From Loripinus fragilis (Eukaryota > Mollusca > Bivalvia > Lucinida > Lucinidae), in the NCBI GenBank assembly GCA_964019695.1, contig OZ026521.1, positions 31,407,601 to 31,471,600 on the forward strand: DNA of 64,000 nt, written 5' to 3'. Position 1 is the stretch's first letter; each line of letters starts with the position of its first letter. Below the pieces are notes generated by a model. It searched no databases and had not been told where the DNA came from. It saw nothing but the letters and a program-made list of their open reading frames with translations. Below are positions 1 to 10,769 of this stretch, piece after piece. The position numbers and the translations under genes are program-made.

Positions 1-89
1 TGATTTAAATGTCATGTTATAAAAAAATGGGAAGCTACAACATGTTATATCCGAATTCATGTAATCGTATATATAGAGTATCTTTCAAA

Positions 90-299
90 AGTGCTCATGT
101 ATTATTGAATTTATTAAACGGGTTAGGGAAAAGAGATAAAATGCGAGGCTTGCCGAGCATTTTATCACTTTTTCGTAAAGAGTTTAATAAATTCAATAAT
201 ACAGGAGTACGAATGTTAGATTCTATTTATCATTTGACATTAAAACTACTGTGCAATCATTCAAATTTGAATCTAAACACGTTGACTTAAAATAAAATG
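90..299. repeat. Palindromic repeat R-1, left half (interrupted by the DIRS element)
   Basis: GCTCATGTATTATTGAATTT pairs with the inverted AAATTCAATAATAC near 190-205, with GATAAAATGCGAGGCTTGCC in between. The family recurs at 7.8, 12.0, 12.2, 17.0 and 58.6 kb. Its right half reappears at 5798-6000, beyond the DIRS element. Confidence 0.75.
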
Positions 300-384
300 G
301 AACCCCCATCCAAGCACTGGTGTGAAGGATGGGGGGCATTATTGCAATATGGCCAGAGGCCGAAAATATATAAGCATGTTTTCC

Positions 385-490
385 CATTAACCGTCATCTA
401 GTCGCTATTTTACAGGTAAATAAACCTGGTATAGCACGTGACCCCAACCACTCAACCGTTACCGCTCCTCATTTCAATCTCATAGTGTTT
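385..490 (+). repeat. Left inverted terminal repeat of the DIRS element
   Basis: The stretch from GTTTTCCCATTAACCGTC to CTCATAG is the near-exact reverse complement of 5646-5765, including TTTACAGGTAAATAAACC and the CAACCACTCAACCGTTACCG block. Confidence 0.85.
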
Positions 491-602
491 AAAGATTTAT
501 GTTGTCTGAATTAACCACTTAAAACTTAACACTCAATATATATGAACGGGTTGGGATCACTTCAGCTATTCTAGGTTTCTTTAACCTGGGCGGGTGCTTA
601 TT

Positions 603-715
603 CATTTTCGGCCTCCGGCCATATTCCAATATTGCCCCCCATCCTTCACACCAGTGCTTGGATGGGGGTTCCATTATTTTCATATTGGCCTATGGCCTCC
701 AATATATAAGCATCT
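603..715. repeat. Internal complementary region of the DIRS element
   Basis: Bases 603-670 are the reverse complement of the left outer end (301-380), including the block CCTTCACACCAGTGCTTGG. Bases 673-712 are the reverse complement of the right outer end (CATATTGGCCTATGGCCTCC). The two are fused head to tail, as expected for a DIRS circle-junction template. Confidence 0.85.
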
Positions 716-826
716 TTACAGCCAGACAACATAAATACAATCAAAGCAAACTATATTACATTTTTATTCCACAAATTACATGACATTCTCAAAATATTAG
801 GACATCTTTGGAACCAGCCACAGCTT

Positions 827-2011
827 TCATCTGTTCATTGACTCAAAAACGCATTGGGTAAAGTTCTTCGTCTCAGACCCAGGTCTAGTATCCCGCCGAT
901 AAAATTGTCTGAAGTTCTTTGCTGAGCTCCAGTCAGCAGCTTTTAAAACCTGACTTAGAGAACACCCTCTACTATAAGCTGCCGACGCTGACGCACTTCT
1001 AAAGGAATGTGCTTTGAAAATGTTAACATCTATACCAGCATGAAACAAAACCATTTTTAGCCATCTTGCTACTGTACTTGTTGAAATAGCTTTGTATGTA
1101 ACAAAAGATATCAGCAATTGGTCACTTTTTCTTAAATGTTTACTTTTCCTTAAATAACACTCCAGAATCCTGACCGGACATAAATCATTATTATCAAATT
1201 TATGAATTTCAAGAAACAAAGGCACTCCAGGCTTCCTGCCCTTAAGTTTATCCCCACAATTAATTATGACTTTGTTGTCTGCAAACCTAATATTCTGAAT
1301 TTTTATACTTATTATAGTTTGTGCTCTTACAGCTACCGCCAAAGCAAATAATGCTTTCAACTTTAAGGTTAACATTTTAAAGGAAAGTGCCTCATTCGGC
1401 TTCCACGTGGATAACAAACGTAACACTTTAGAAACATCCCATGTCACTTGATATCTAGGAATAGGCGGCTTTGAAACATATAAACCTTTCATAAACCTAG
1501 CAATGACACGAAAATGTATGTTGAACCTTTGATTAATTAACTTTAAAGTTTCTAGTATAGCTGCTTTATGTGTTGCAATGACACTGTAAGATTTATTCAG
1601 ATTTTGTAAATATGGCAAAAAAGCTACCAAGTCCGCTTCAGGCGGACAAATGGGACTACACTTCCTGAAATTACACCAGCGTGTCCATCTAAACCAGGCT
1701 GATGAGTACTGTTTTCGTGTCCCTGATCTCCAGCTACTGAAGACTGTTTCGATAACATTAGCCGAAAAATCCCTGATTCTTGAGCTGCAAGCGGATACAA
1801 TTGCACCAATCATCTGCAGATTCTTTCCTAGAGGATGTGTTTGTCCACTGTGCGGCAGTACCAACAGGTCCTTGTGTCTTGGGATTCTGACCGGAAAAGA
1901 AACCAAAACATCTAAAAATAGTGGATACCATGTCTGGTTTGGCCAAAAAGGACAAACAATTAATGCCTGTTGGACTTGATCTTCCAATATCTTATTCAAT
2001 ACCCTGCCCAT
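827..2011 (-). CDS. DIRS tyrosine recombinase (intact ORF)
   Basis: The 394-residue ORF ends with the catalytic half of a tyrosine recombinase. The first Arg lies in AVRAQTIISIK, the His and second Arg in HSFRSASA, and the nucleophilic Tyr in FRQFYRRD, so the R-H-R-Y tetrad is complete. The N-terminal part (about 90-170) matches the SAM-like core-binding domain by position (GTRKQYSSAW). The enzyme would integrate a circular DNA copy without a DDE integrase. It is the only undamaged frame of the element. The start is the first Met; the first ~60 residues may include the end of the preceding polyprotein. Confidence 0.85.
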   Translation of the reverse strand: MGRVLNKILEDQVQQALIVCPFWPNQTWYPLFLDVLVSFPVRIPRHKDLLVLPHSGQTHPLGKNLQMIGAIVSACSSRIRDFSANVIETVFSSWRSGTRKQYSSAWFRWTRWCNFRKCSPICPPEADLVAFLPYLQNLNKSYSVIATHKAAILETLKLINQRFNIHFRVIARFMKGLYVSKPPIPRYQVTWDVSKVLRLLSTWKPNEALSFKMLTLKLKALFALAVAVRAQTIISIKIQNIRFADNKVIINCGDKLKGRKPGVPLFLEIHKFDNNDLCPVRILECYLRKSKHLRKSDQLLISFVTYKAISTSTVARWLKMVLFHAGIDVNIFKAHSFRSASASAAYSRGCSLSQVLKAADWSSAKNFRQFYRRDTRPGSETKNFTQCVFESMNR

Positions 2012-2056
2012 TAATCTAAATGGCGGAAAAAGATATGGCGTAAACTGGGACCAATT

Positions 2057-3731
2057 TTATGAAAATGCGCTGCAGTGAAAAGCATTTGGATCACTCATCC
2101 AGGAAATATACTTATGTAGCTGTGCATTTTGCTGAGAGGCGAACATGTCAATATTTGTTTGCAACAATTGATCTGATAGTCTCAAAAAAATCTCTCTTTT
2201 TAACCTGAATTCAGTTGTATCAGAGAAATTCCTTGAACAAAAATCTGCTTCCAAATTTTCACTTCCTGGCAAAAAATAGGCAGAAATAAAAATATTTCTT
2301 TGTATACACCAATTCCAAATGTCACAAGCTAACATGTCTAAATCTAACGAGTCTATACCACCCATTCTCTGGATATAACTGATAGCCACCATAGAGTCAG
2401 ACTGTATTCCAATATGGATATCCTTGCAGCCCGAAAACCAAAATTTTAAAAGTAAGTAAGGGTGCAAAGATCAGGAATCGATACAATCAAGTACCACACC
2501 TGACCCAGGATACCAATGGGAAAGTGACAAACTCACAGTAGACACCACAAACGAGAGCCAAGAGGTCAGCCCTTTCCCAGCAGGTGACCACAAAGCACAT
2601 ATAAACAGACACACACAAAACATAGCAAACACAAGACAGAACAAAAACATAAAAGATCCACAAAAGAAGTACTGCCTTGGAATGGTCAGAAAAACCTTGA
2701 ACATGGCTAAGAGCTCTAAATAATTGATATGGTGTTTACTCTCATGTGCAGTCCATCTGCCACCATAGGACACGGATTTTTCAACAAAAAAGGCCCCCAT
2801 AACCTAAATTAGAGGCATCAGTTTGAATCCAATGTGACACTACATCTGGTCTTATTTTCTTCCCATTTTTACCTTTAACATTTTTAAGCCACCAGGTTAT
2901 TTCATCTTTAGACACTGAAGAAAGAACAATTTTTCTTTCAAAATTGTTTGCCACCTCATTTTGGCGTTCTAACTCTCTATAATGTAATGGGGCCTCTAAG
3001 ACCGCATAGAAAGCATAAATCAAAAGACCAATAAAAGATGCCAACTCTCTTATCCTAATCTGCTTACTATCCAATAAGTATAAAGCCATTTTTTCAATCT
3101 TTTCCACCTTTTCTGGAGGTAAAAATACCATAAACAAAACAGAATCCAAAATAAAACCAAAAAATTTTGTTCTCTGGCATGGCACAAGGCAGGACTTTTC
3201 TTCATTGATAACAAAACCAAGGCAGCATTATTTCTGATACATAAAATTGGCATTTGATTGACAAATTAACCTATCAGCGTGCATGTTCAAAGAATCATCT
3301 ATATAATATGAGCACCTCATTCCTAACTGCCTAAAGAGAGCAAACACAGGTTTTAAACTCTTGGTAAAACCCCTTGGACTACTGGACAATCCGAAACAAA
3401 GGGGTATAAAAGTGTATAACACTCCTCTCCATATAAATTTTAAATATTTTTGACTTTGCAAATGCATTGGGATTGAGAAATATGCAGAATGCAGATCGAG
3501 AACTGTGAAAAAATCATTCCTTTGAATCAACTCTAAAACATAAGAAAATGTCTCGTGTTTAAAATGTTCATAATGAACAAACTGGTTTAAACTTTTCAAA
3601 TTTATAACTGGTCTAAATCTGCCATTTGGTTTTGGAACAAGAAAAATGTTTGAATTAAATTGATCTGGTTCTGGTGCCGATGGAACAATAGCACCTTCTT
3701 TTAACAAATTTGATACCTCTTCATCAACCAA
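2057..3731 (-). pseudogene. DIRS reverse transcriptase-RNase H, broken
   Basis: The RT part (3228-3731) shows LVPKPNGRFRPVINLK, FFTVLDLHSAYF, FGLSSSPRGFTK and the catalytic YIDD. A frameshift at about 3.2 kb moves the frame to 2781-3185, which holds the RT thumb and the RNase H start (HWIQTDASNLGYGG). RNase H is then interrupted by a ~240-base interspersed repeat (about 2450-2690) and resumes at 2057-2445 with HIGIQSDSMVAISYIQRMGG. This copy cannot make a full polyprotein. Upstream bases 3732-3910 appear to be the RT lead-in but contain stops. Confidence 0.85.
2450..2690. repeat. Interspersed repeat R-A inside the DIRS RNase H
   Basis: This block shares long words with 30134-30375, 31403-31470 and 55408-55625 (GATACAATCAAGTACCACAC, CTGACCCAGG, GATCCACAAAAGAA). 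It interrupts RNase H coding, so it was inserted after the DIRS element. No clear terminal inverted repeats or tRNA boxes; class unknown. Confidence 0.75.
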
Positions 3732-3913
3732 AATTTCTTCCTCTTTTGAAAATCTGATTTCCTTGGGAGGAGAATTTTGCCATGGTTCTAAATCGAACTC
3801 TATTTTGTAACCCTGAACTGCATCTAAAATCCATTGGTCTTTAGTTAATGCTTTTCATTCAGAAAAACTAGCCAACATTCTATCTCTATTGCTTACCTGG
3901 CTGATTCCTGAAT

Positions 3914-5298
3914 CTAGTTTAAACTAGTCTGTGTAACAGTAGCAGTAGGACCTGAACTGGTAGCCATAGCATTCTGGTTCTTTCTCTTTGCATGATGCCC
4001 AAATTGACCATACTGTCCACCATAGCCTATTGTAGACTGATTCCAGGAATTGTTATTTGGTCGAAATCTACTTCCAGCCCTTCCTCTGCCTCTTATCGGA
4101 CCGATACACTGACCTTGGTAAAAAGGCTTATTAAAGCGGGGATTAGCCCTGCCAACCGAAAAATTTCTCCTATAAGTAGGCGTGAATTTGCCTATATTGA
4201 CCGCAGTTTCGCATTTCTTAATCTCTTTTTGGAGATCATCCCCAAACAAATACGTGGAAATAGGAGTTTTCATGTTACATAAAGCAGAAAATTGGCTCTT
4301 AACAAAAGGCTTCATGAGATAACGCCTTCTAAGGCTCAAGTTAAATTGTACTTGACCAAAAATGGTCAATATCTCGGATATATAGGTCTTAACTTCTGGC
4401 ACTTGAGATGTAAAAGGCTTGACAGCCTTAGTAAGAGCCAAGACAGGCAACAATCCGGCAGTTACCAAACTCTGAATATCTTTAAATGATTTATCAGTAC
4501 TTTGTACTCTGCGGACCTTGTTAAGGTCTGCCCAAATCTCCTCATTAACAGCTGGAGGACACATTGCTTCACAATTAGAGGTGACTTTGTATTTTTCGAC
4601 TATTTCATTTGTCTGACACAGATTTGTACAGGCAGTATTGACAAGACTGGCCAAAGACTGTGATATCGCATCACCCCTTTCAGGGGTCTTTAACTTTGGC
4701 AAGGACCACTGTACCTCATTTTCATCTAAATCTTGAGCATTTCTTACATTGGCTTCAAAAGCAGAACCCGCCTCGGATGCGAAAAGTACATCCTCAAACT
4801 GATTTGATACGATTCCTGTATTGTAATCGAACTCGTCACCTAATGACAAAGTTTCATACTCTATCCCAACTTCGTTGGATGGGTCATTTTGGACTCTTAC
4901 CGTCAAGTTTTCACTTGTACCATGTGAAACCGGCTCAATGCCCAGCATCCCTCGCAACTGTTCCATGTCATCAGAAGACAATGTCGATAAATCAACCGCA
5001 TTGTTAGTTTTTTGCTTTTTGTTTGCCTTAACGGAACCGGAACTAATCCCAGACGGTCTGGTAAAACTGACGCTTCAAACGGCTTAGATGCGTCAGGTTT
5101 CTTCATCTTTGCCGATTTTTGTTTTGGTTTTTTAGCCTTTACATTATCGCTAACGGGGGAGAATCCAGAAAATTCGTCCCCTTCACTGTCTTCAAAAATC
5201 GAGAGGACATCGTCCCCCCCCCCTGACGACTGGCCTTTTGAGCCATTTATAAATTCAAGCCTTAATAACCGGCTGTCAATGTAAATTGCCAGAGGCAA
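3914..5298 (-). pseudogene. DIRS gag-like ORF, frameshifted
   Basis: Two overlapping minus-strand frames (4903-5298 and 3914-4981) make up one gag-like protein. The first is Lys/Ser/Asp-rich, the second has a mid-part with Leu/Glu-rich helices and a C-terminal Gly/Arg/Asn-rich tail (RGRGRAGSRFRPNNN) suited to nucleic-acid binding. The overlap lies at about 4.9-5.05 kb, where a single frameshift would join them. No zinc knuckle is visible. Identity rests on position in the element and on the basic tail. Confidence 0.65.
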
Positions 5299-5645
5299 TA
5301 AAAACGAACTGCTGTTGAGTTGCTAACCTAGAGAACCGAAAATAAAATACTATTACTTTTAAACCAAGAAGTAAACAGAAATTTGCTATTACAAATATCT
5401 GAAATTCCAACTCGGAATAAGACAAAATTTCATATGAAAATTGACAAACCACGTTTGCCGAGAGGCCACATTTCAACACGGATCATAAATTCATACAAGG
5501 TCCGTGATTTCAATTCCAACCACATTGGAATGGCCAAATAAATTATCTAAGTGGCAATGGAACAAAATTTCTGCCACGAGTACAACTTACTAACAATTGT
5601 ACAACAAACAGCGACAATACGACCTTCTTTGACGGTCGCTAGAAA

Positions 5646-5765
5646 AACTATGAGATTGAAATGAGGAGCGGTAACGGTTGAGTGGTTGCGGTCACGCGCT
5701 ATACCAGGTTTATTTACCTGTAAAACAGCGACTAGATGAGGGTAAATTGGAAAACATGTTTATAT
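5646..5765 (-). repeat. Right inverted terminal repeat of the DIRS element
   Basis: Inverted partner of 385-490 with a few substitutions (for example GCGCGTGACCGC against GCACGTGACCCC). It probably holds the promoter region for minus-strand transcription of gag. Confidence 0.82.
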
Positions 5766-5797
5766 ATTGGAGGCCATAGGCCAATATGAAAATAATG

Positions 5798-6000
5798 TCA
5801 ACCTAACCGCTAATGATTGTTGGTTCTCTTTTTTTCCCTTTTATTATGAAATCTAATTTTTGGCATGAAAACTTTAGTGTTTTGCCATATATAAGTGATG
5901 TTGTTAAAAGTGTCATTTCATAACATTACCCGAAAATCTGTAAACCACTAGTGGTTTATCAATTTTAATGCATGGCGCGATGTCATATGATAACAAGGTG
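5798..6000. repeat. Palindromic repeat R-1, right half
   Basis: Contains AACCACTAGTGGTTTATCAA and the GTCATATGATAA end seen at 8.0, 8.4, 12.5 and 58.9 kb. Confidence 0.7.
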
Positions 6001-6064
6001 TGTTGAATTTATGTTACATCACGGTGTGTTATAAAGGGATAGACTTTCCATAGTCTGTACATTT

Positions 6065-6930
6065 TTTGTCCCCCGCCTTTTCGAAGAAAAGCGGAGGGAC
6101 ATAGTTTTCGGCATTCCGTCCTTCCGTCCTTCCGTCCGTCCTTCCGTCCGTCCTTCCGTCCTTCCGTCCCCCTAATATAGTAGGTACCTTGTGTGCGCAA
6201 CTCCTCCTACAGTTTTATGCCGATTCTTTCGAAACTTTACAGATGTTTTAGTCATGGTCTGAAGATATGCATGTGGTTTGGATATTATCCCGAGATTATT
6301 TTTTGTCACTTTTTTCGCAATTTGAACTTAGTCATTTTTAGGCGTTTTTACTATCAAAGTGAAAAGATAGTGGGTACCTTGTGTGCGCAACTCCTCCTAC
6401 AGTTTTATATCGATTCTTTTGAAACTTCACAGGTGTTTTGTACATGGTCTGAAGATATGCATGTGGTTTGGATATATTCCTCAGATTATTTTTTAACACT
6501 TTTTCCGCCAGTTGAACTTAGCCATTTTTCTGACATTTTTACTATCAAAGTGAATGGATAGTGGGTACCTTGTGTGCGCATCTCCTCCTACAGTTTTATA
6601 TTGATTCTTTTGAAACTTCACAGGTGTTTTGGACATGGTCTGAAGATATGCATGTGGTTTGGATATAATCCTCAAATTATTTTTTATCACTTTTTCTGCT
6701 ATTTTAACTTAGGCATTTTTCTGGCGTTTTTACTGTCAAAGTTAATGGATACTGGGTACCTTGTGTGCGCAACTCCTCAAAAAGTTTCTCTTACAAACAG
6801 TGGAATTTGATTTAAAACAATGCTAGAATGATCAAATTCACAATTTATTTCCAAATACAGTTTATTGACAGTCATTTTTTCTCATTTAAATAATAAACAA
6901 TAATGGCGGGGGACATAAATTCTCTGAATT
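6065..6930 (+). mobile_element. Helitron-like tandem-repeat element H-1, short copy
   Basis: The left end is TGTCCCCCGCC with an immediate hairpin (CTTTTCGAAGAAAAG). It is followed by a TTCCGTCC microsatellite, then about three ~185-base tandem units starting near GGTACCTTGTGTGCGCAACT, and an end in GGCGGGGGACA. The first ~700 bases match 61914-62610 almost base for base. No transposase gene. The 3' end lacks the CTAG seen in the two related elements, so Helitron origin is by analogy. Confidence 0.65.
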
Positions 6931-7361
6931 TGCTTGTTTTCCTTTTTTATAAAAATTTCAGTATCCTTTTATTCCACTATAATACAATGTATTTCGAAGT
7001 CTAGGATAAGGGGATTTTTCACTTTAATATTAAAACAATTAGCATCTCAAATTAATTCTGAAATGTAGGGACTTGGGCAAGTCTAATAAAGGGACTGCAC
7101 CACCGTTTATCTTTTACATGGCTAATATGATATAAAGTTGAGTTTACTAAAAATTGAAAGTGTACATAGACAGCTGCATGCTGCAATATTATTCCTAATC
7201 TTTTGGATCTGAAGAAAATTACTCTAGAAATTCCAGGGTTGTTCTTAGAGATTGAATAAAGATGAAATATGCCTCATTACAAGAAGACCAATCTTATGTG
7301 GGTTTGTGATCGGGGGTAACTGTCAGAGCCTTCTCTGGAATCCTGAAAATCCTGAAAATCC
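6931..7361. other. Stretch with no gene
   Basis: AT-rich sequence without recognised repeat or coding signal. Confidence 0.4.
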
Positions 7362-7558
7362 TGATTTTTGTTTGATTTGATTCTTTACGTCCCATCAACA
7401 ATCTTTCAGTTATGCAGGGTGGATCTTCCTGGGTATAACCAGTACTAAGCTAGGATAAGTGTGTCTTGCTCAAGAACACAATGCAGTGATGCCGGTGAGG
7501 CTTGAAACTGCAGCCCCTTGGTCTTGAGTCAAGCACTCTACCACTGAGCCACTGCACT
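7362..7558 (-). mobile_element. tRNA-headed SINE-1, minus strand
   Basis: The reverse complement has A box GTGGCTCAGTGGTAGAGTGC, a degraded B box, the CTTGAGCAAGAC body and the tail GATGGGACGTAAAGAATC. CCTGAAAATCC repeats on both sides as a candidate target duplication. Confidence 0.8.
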
Positions 7559-7789
7559 CCCTGAAAATCCGGATGTAGCAGTTGTAGTTTTTAACCCTTT
7601 ACTACATAGGCTATATTTAGATCATGATATCATTTTCTAGTTTTAGACAAGATTGAAAAAAAGTTAAGAAAATTGAATACTTTTCAAAATGTTATGGAAA
7701 ATGGAGGAGCGAATGCTCCTTTTCCCACAATATTTTCAAAAACATGATATCTCAAAGGGGTCAAAGGGCGTTATATGGAGGATCTTACA

Positions 7790-8110
7790 TGAGTGCTCAT
7801 GTTTTATTGATTTTATTAAAGGAGTTGAGGAAAAGAGATAAAATGCGAGGCTTGCCAAGCATTTATCTCGTTTTCGCAACGAGTTTAATAAATTCAATAA
7901 TACGGGAGCACGAGTGTTAGATTCAAATTATCATATGACATTAAGATGACATTGAAATCCCATTTCTGGCGTAAAAACACCATAATTTTATCATTATGTA
8001 CGCAGCATTGATATATGGATGTCACTAGTGGTTTATCAATTTTATTGCATGGCATTATTTCACTCCCAGACGTGACGTCATGTGATAATATGGAGTAAAG
8101 GATTAAACTA
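7790..8110. repeat. Palindromic repeat R-1 copy
   Basis: Full copy with the inverted GAATTTATTAAA-type arms and the CACTAGTGGTTTATCAATTT tail. Its tail segment is repeated once more at 8365-8535, on the other side of a SINE. Confidence 0.7.
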
Positions 8111-8178
8111 ATAAGACAGCAAACAACAACATTGCTGATCATCCTGCAAAGTTCTGCAGGGTTTTCTGCACAGTTGTA

Positions 8179-8364
8179 ATGGCTCAGTGGTAGAGTGCTT
8201 GACTTGAGACAGAGGGGCCGCGGGTTCAAGCCTCACCAGCGCCGCTGCATTGTGCCCTTGAGCAAGACACATTTATCCTAGCTCAGTACTGGTTCAACCC
8301 AGAGAGACCCGGTCCCAATATAACTGAAAGATTGTTGATGGGATGTAAAGAATCAAACAAATAA
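8179..8364 (+). mobile_element. tRNA-headed SINE-1
   Basis: TGGCTCAGTGGTAGAGTGCT head, GGGTTCAAGCCTCACC B box and AAAGAATCAAACAAATAA tail. It sits between two ~165-base direct copies of a palindromic repeat tail. Confidence 0.8.
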
Positions 8365-8535
8365 ACGCAACTTTGTTATGGATGTCACTAGTGGTTTATC
8401 GATTTTATTGCATGGCATTATTTCACTCCCAGACGCGACGTCATGTGATAATATAGAAAAAAAAGGTTAAACTAATACATGTTGCTTATCAGCCTGCAAA
8501 TTTGTGAAGGGTTTTCTGCACAGTTGTAATGACAT
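8365..8535. repeat. Direct duplicate of 8008-8179 beyond the SINE
   Basis: The block from TTATGGATGTCACTAGTGG to CTGCACAGTTGTAATG appears on both sides of the SINE with a few substitutions. Confidence 0.75.
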
Positions 8536-8595
8536 TTGCAGAATTCCAGAGAAAGTTACCCAGCATGCAAAGAGTTAATGTTGTGAAAGATTGTC

Positions 8596-8811
8596 TTAAC
8601 CCATAAAGCGCCACCTATAATTTGCAGCAGACGACAATTTCAAATTTTGCCGCTTTTTCACAAATAACAAATAAGGCATGATATTTCATGAGAATCGTCT
8701 GCTGGCAGACGATTCTCATGAAATATCATACCTTATTTTTGTCGAAAAATTAAGAAAGGTGTCATAAAAGTTGTCGTCTGCTACAGTTGTGATTGACACT
8801 TTAAGGGATAA
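8596..8811. mobile_element. TTAA-type hairpin MITE R-3 relative
   Basis: TTAACCCATAAAGCGCC and ACACTTTAAGGGATAA ends. The centre is a perfect palindrome, GAATCGTCTGCTGGCAGACG and beyond. Confidence 0.75.
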
Positions 8812-9146
8812 TTAATAATTGGCAGCAGCTCTTAGGAAATGAAAATGTTATCACCTCAGTGCCTTGAGAAAGTCTTTGCAAGCGCATCAGAGCAGACTGA
8901 GCATTTGAGCTACACAATCGAGGTGTGTTTTTTTTGTTTAAAAACAGATTAGACCCTTGGGATCCTTCACGGAGCTAGAAATTCAATCTGCATAAGTTAT
9001 ACATATCATCATCATAATCGGATATTTGATTAACGTGCAGGTGCAGGGGCATCATCCACATCAGTGGGCCCCTTTCCAGGTAACTGGCTAGCTGCACAGG
9101 CTACCTAGCTACCTAGATGCTTAACTATATATTCATGCTGTTTTTG

Positions 9147-9344
9147 AGGGAGCACAGTGGCTCAGTGGTAGAGTGCTTGACTTGAGACCGAGGGGCCGTG
9201 GGTTCAAGTCTCACAGGTGTCACTGTGTTGTGTCCTTGAGCAAGACACATTTATCCTTGCTTAGTACTGGTTCAACCCTGGAAGGCCCGTCCTGACATAA
9301 CTGAAAAATTGTTGACTGAGATGTAAAGAATTAAATCAAACAAA
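9147..9344 (+). mobile_element. tRNA-headed SINE-1 with target duplication
   Basis: A box GTGGCTCAGTGGTAGAGTGC and B box GGTTCAAGTCTC. Flanked by CATGCTGTTTTTG and CATGCTGTCTTTG (13 bases, one mismatch). Confidence 0.85.
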
Positions 9345-9498
9345 CATGCTGTCTTTGTCACTTGCAAGTTTCCAAAGTAACTTTTTCGAAAATATCTTTC
9401 AGGATTCTAATAATTGTGAAATTGTGATCAAGATCAGAACCTTTCCCATACTTCCCTCCTACCTCATCTGAGACCTCAGCTTGTTTAACGCTTAATTA

Positions 9499-10293
9499 TG
9501 CCCCCGCCATTTATAATGGGGGGGGGGGCATATAGTATCACCCTTGTCCGTACGTCCGTACGTACGTACGCACATACATACGTACATACGTACGTACGTA
9601 CGTACATACGTCCCGTACGTACGAAAAATGGTTTCCGGGCGATATCTTTTGAAAACATTGGTGTATTGGATTCATGTTTCATACACAGGTATATAATCAT
9701 AAAATACAGGTCAAGTTCGATTATGGACAAAATCCACCAATTATTATCAGAGTTATGGCCCTTGATCTCCGAATGATAAATGGTTTCCGAGCGATATCTT
9801 TTGAATACAGTTATGTATTGGATTCATATTTCATACACAGGTATATAATTATAAAATACAGGTCAAGTTCGATTACGGGTAAAATCCACCAATTATCATC
9901 AGAGTTATGGCCCTTGATCTCGGTAAGAAAAATGGTTTTCGGGCGATATCTTTTGAATACATTGGTGAGATGGATTCATATTTCATACACAGGTATATAA
10001 TCATAAAATACAGGTCAAGTTTGATTATGGATAAAATCAACCTTTTATTATGAGAGTTATGGCCCTTGATCTCCTTATGAAAAATGGTTTCCGGGCGATA
10101 TCTTTTGAATATGTTGGTGTATTGGATTCATATTTCATACACAGGTATGTAATCATAAAATACAGGTCAAGTTCGATTATGGATATAATCCACCTATTAT
10201 TATTAGAGTTATGGCCCTTTGTTAATGACAATGCCCTATTTATGCGAATTTGGCAATAGCGGGGGCATCCGTGTCCCATGGACACATTTCTAG
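9499..10293 (+). mobile_element. Non-autonomous Helitron with four ~145-base internal units
   Basis: It starts with TGCCCCCGCC plus hairpin, then a CGTACGTA microsatellite, then four tandem units each containing GGGCGATATCTTTTGAA and GAGTTATGGCCCTTGAT. It ends with GCGGGGGCA, a hairpin (GTGTCCCATGGACAC) and CTAG. The flanking bases are A and T, the Helitron insertion rule. The 5' TG instead of TC is a deviation. Confidence 0.72.
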
Positions 10294-10769
10294 TTTTACA
10301 TATATTGTAGGTTGTGGTAGAGCAATGTGTTAGAGCTACAAGATGAGGGCTCTTGAAATGCATCATTAAAATGTAATTGAAGTGGTTTTGGATGTGTTCC
10401 CAAGGATTCTCTAGGAATGCATGTTATACCAGCGACAGTGTATAATTTGTTGCATTAAACAAATGTGCGGTAGAGGAGGATACACAAACAGTATGGGAAT
10501 ATCTTTGTGTTCTATATTTATTACTGTTAAAATGGAGTGAAATTATTTCTCATTTTCTTCTCTGTACTGCCGGAATGAAGTGGTTGAATCCCTTTCTGTC
10601 AAAATGGAGTGAAATTGTTTCTCAATTTTATTTTAGACTGCAAGAATGGAGTTATTATTTATCTCTTTGTTTTAAGGAGTGAAATTATTTCTTACTGTTA
10701 TTTGTGTTATTGGATTACATATTCTTTTGTTTCATAAGGAAGGTTCATGTTTTGGAATTAATTCACAGA
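10294..10769. other. Sequence upstream of the first recognised exon
   Basis: Contains three loose repeats of GGAGTGAAATTATTTCTC-like words (10530-10695) and the two acceptor sites ending at 10738 and 10768. No signal-peptide exon or promoter recognised. Confidence 0.4.

Larger units (their letters stand above)
300..5797 (-). mobile_element. DIRS-type tyrosine-recombinase retrotransposon
   Basis: On the minus strand the order is gag, reverse transcriptase, RNase H, tyrosine recombinase. The ends are inverted terminal repeats (about 385-490 and 5646-5765), not LTRs. A segment at about 603-715 contains the complement of the left outer end joined to the complement of the right outer end. That internal complementary region is the hallmark of DIRS elements, thought to template closure of a circular intermediate. 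The element splits an older palindromic repeat (90-299 and 5798-6000). Frameshifts in gag and RT and an insertion in RNase H make it non-autonomous. No methyltransferase domain was recognised. Confidence 0.88.

Noticed and set aside
6193..6561. 122-codon ORF, also at 62034-62402
   Set aside because: Identical ORFs arise because both are translations of the same tandem non-coding element; no domain.
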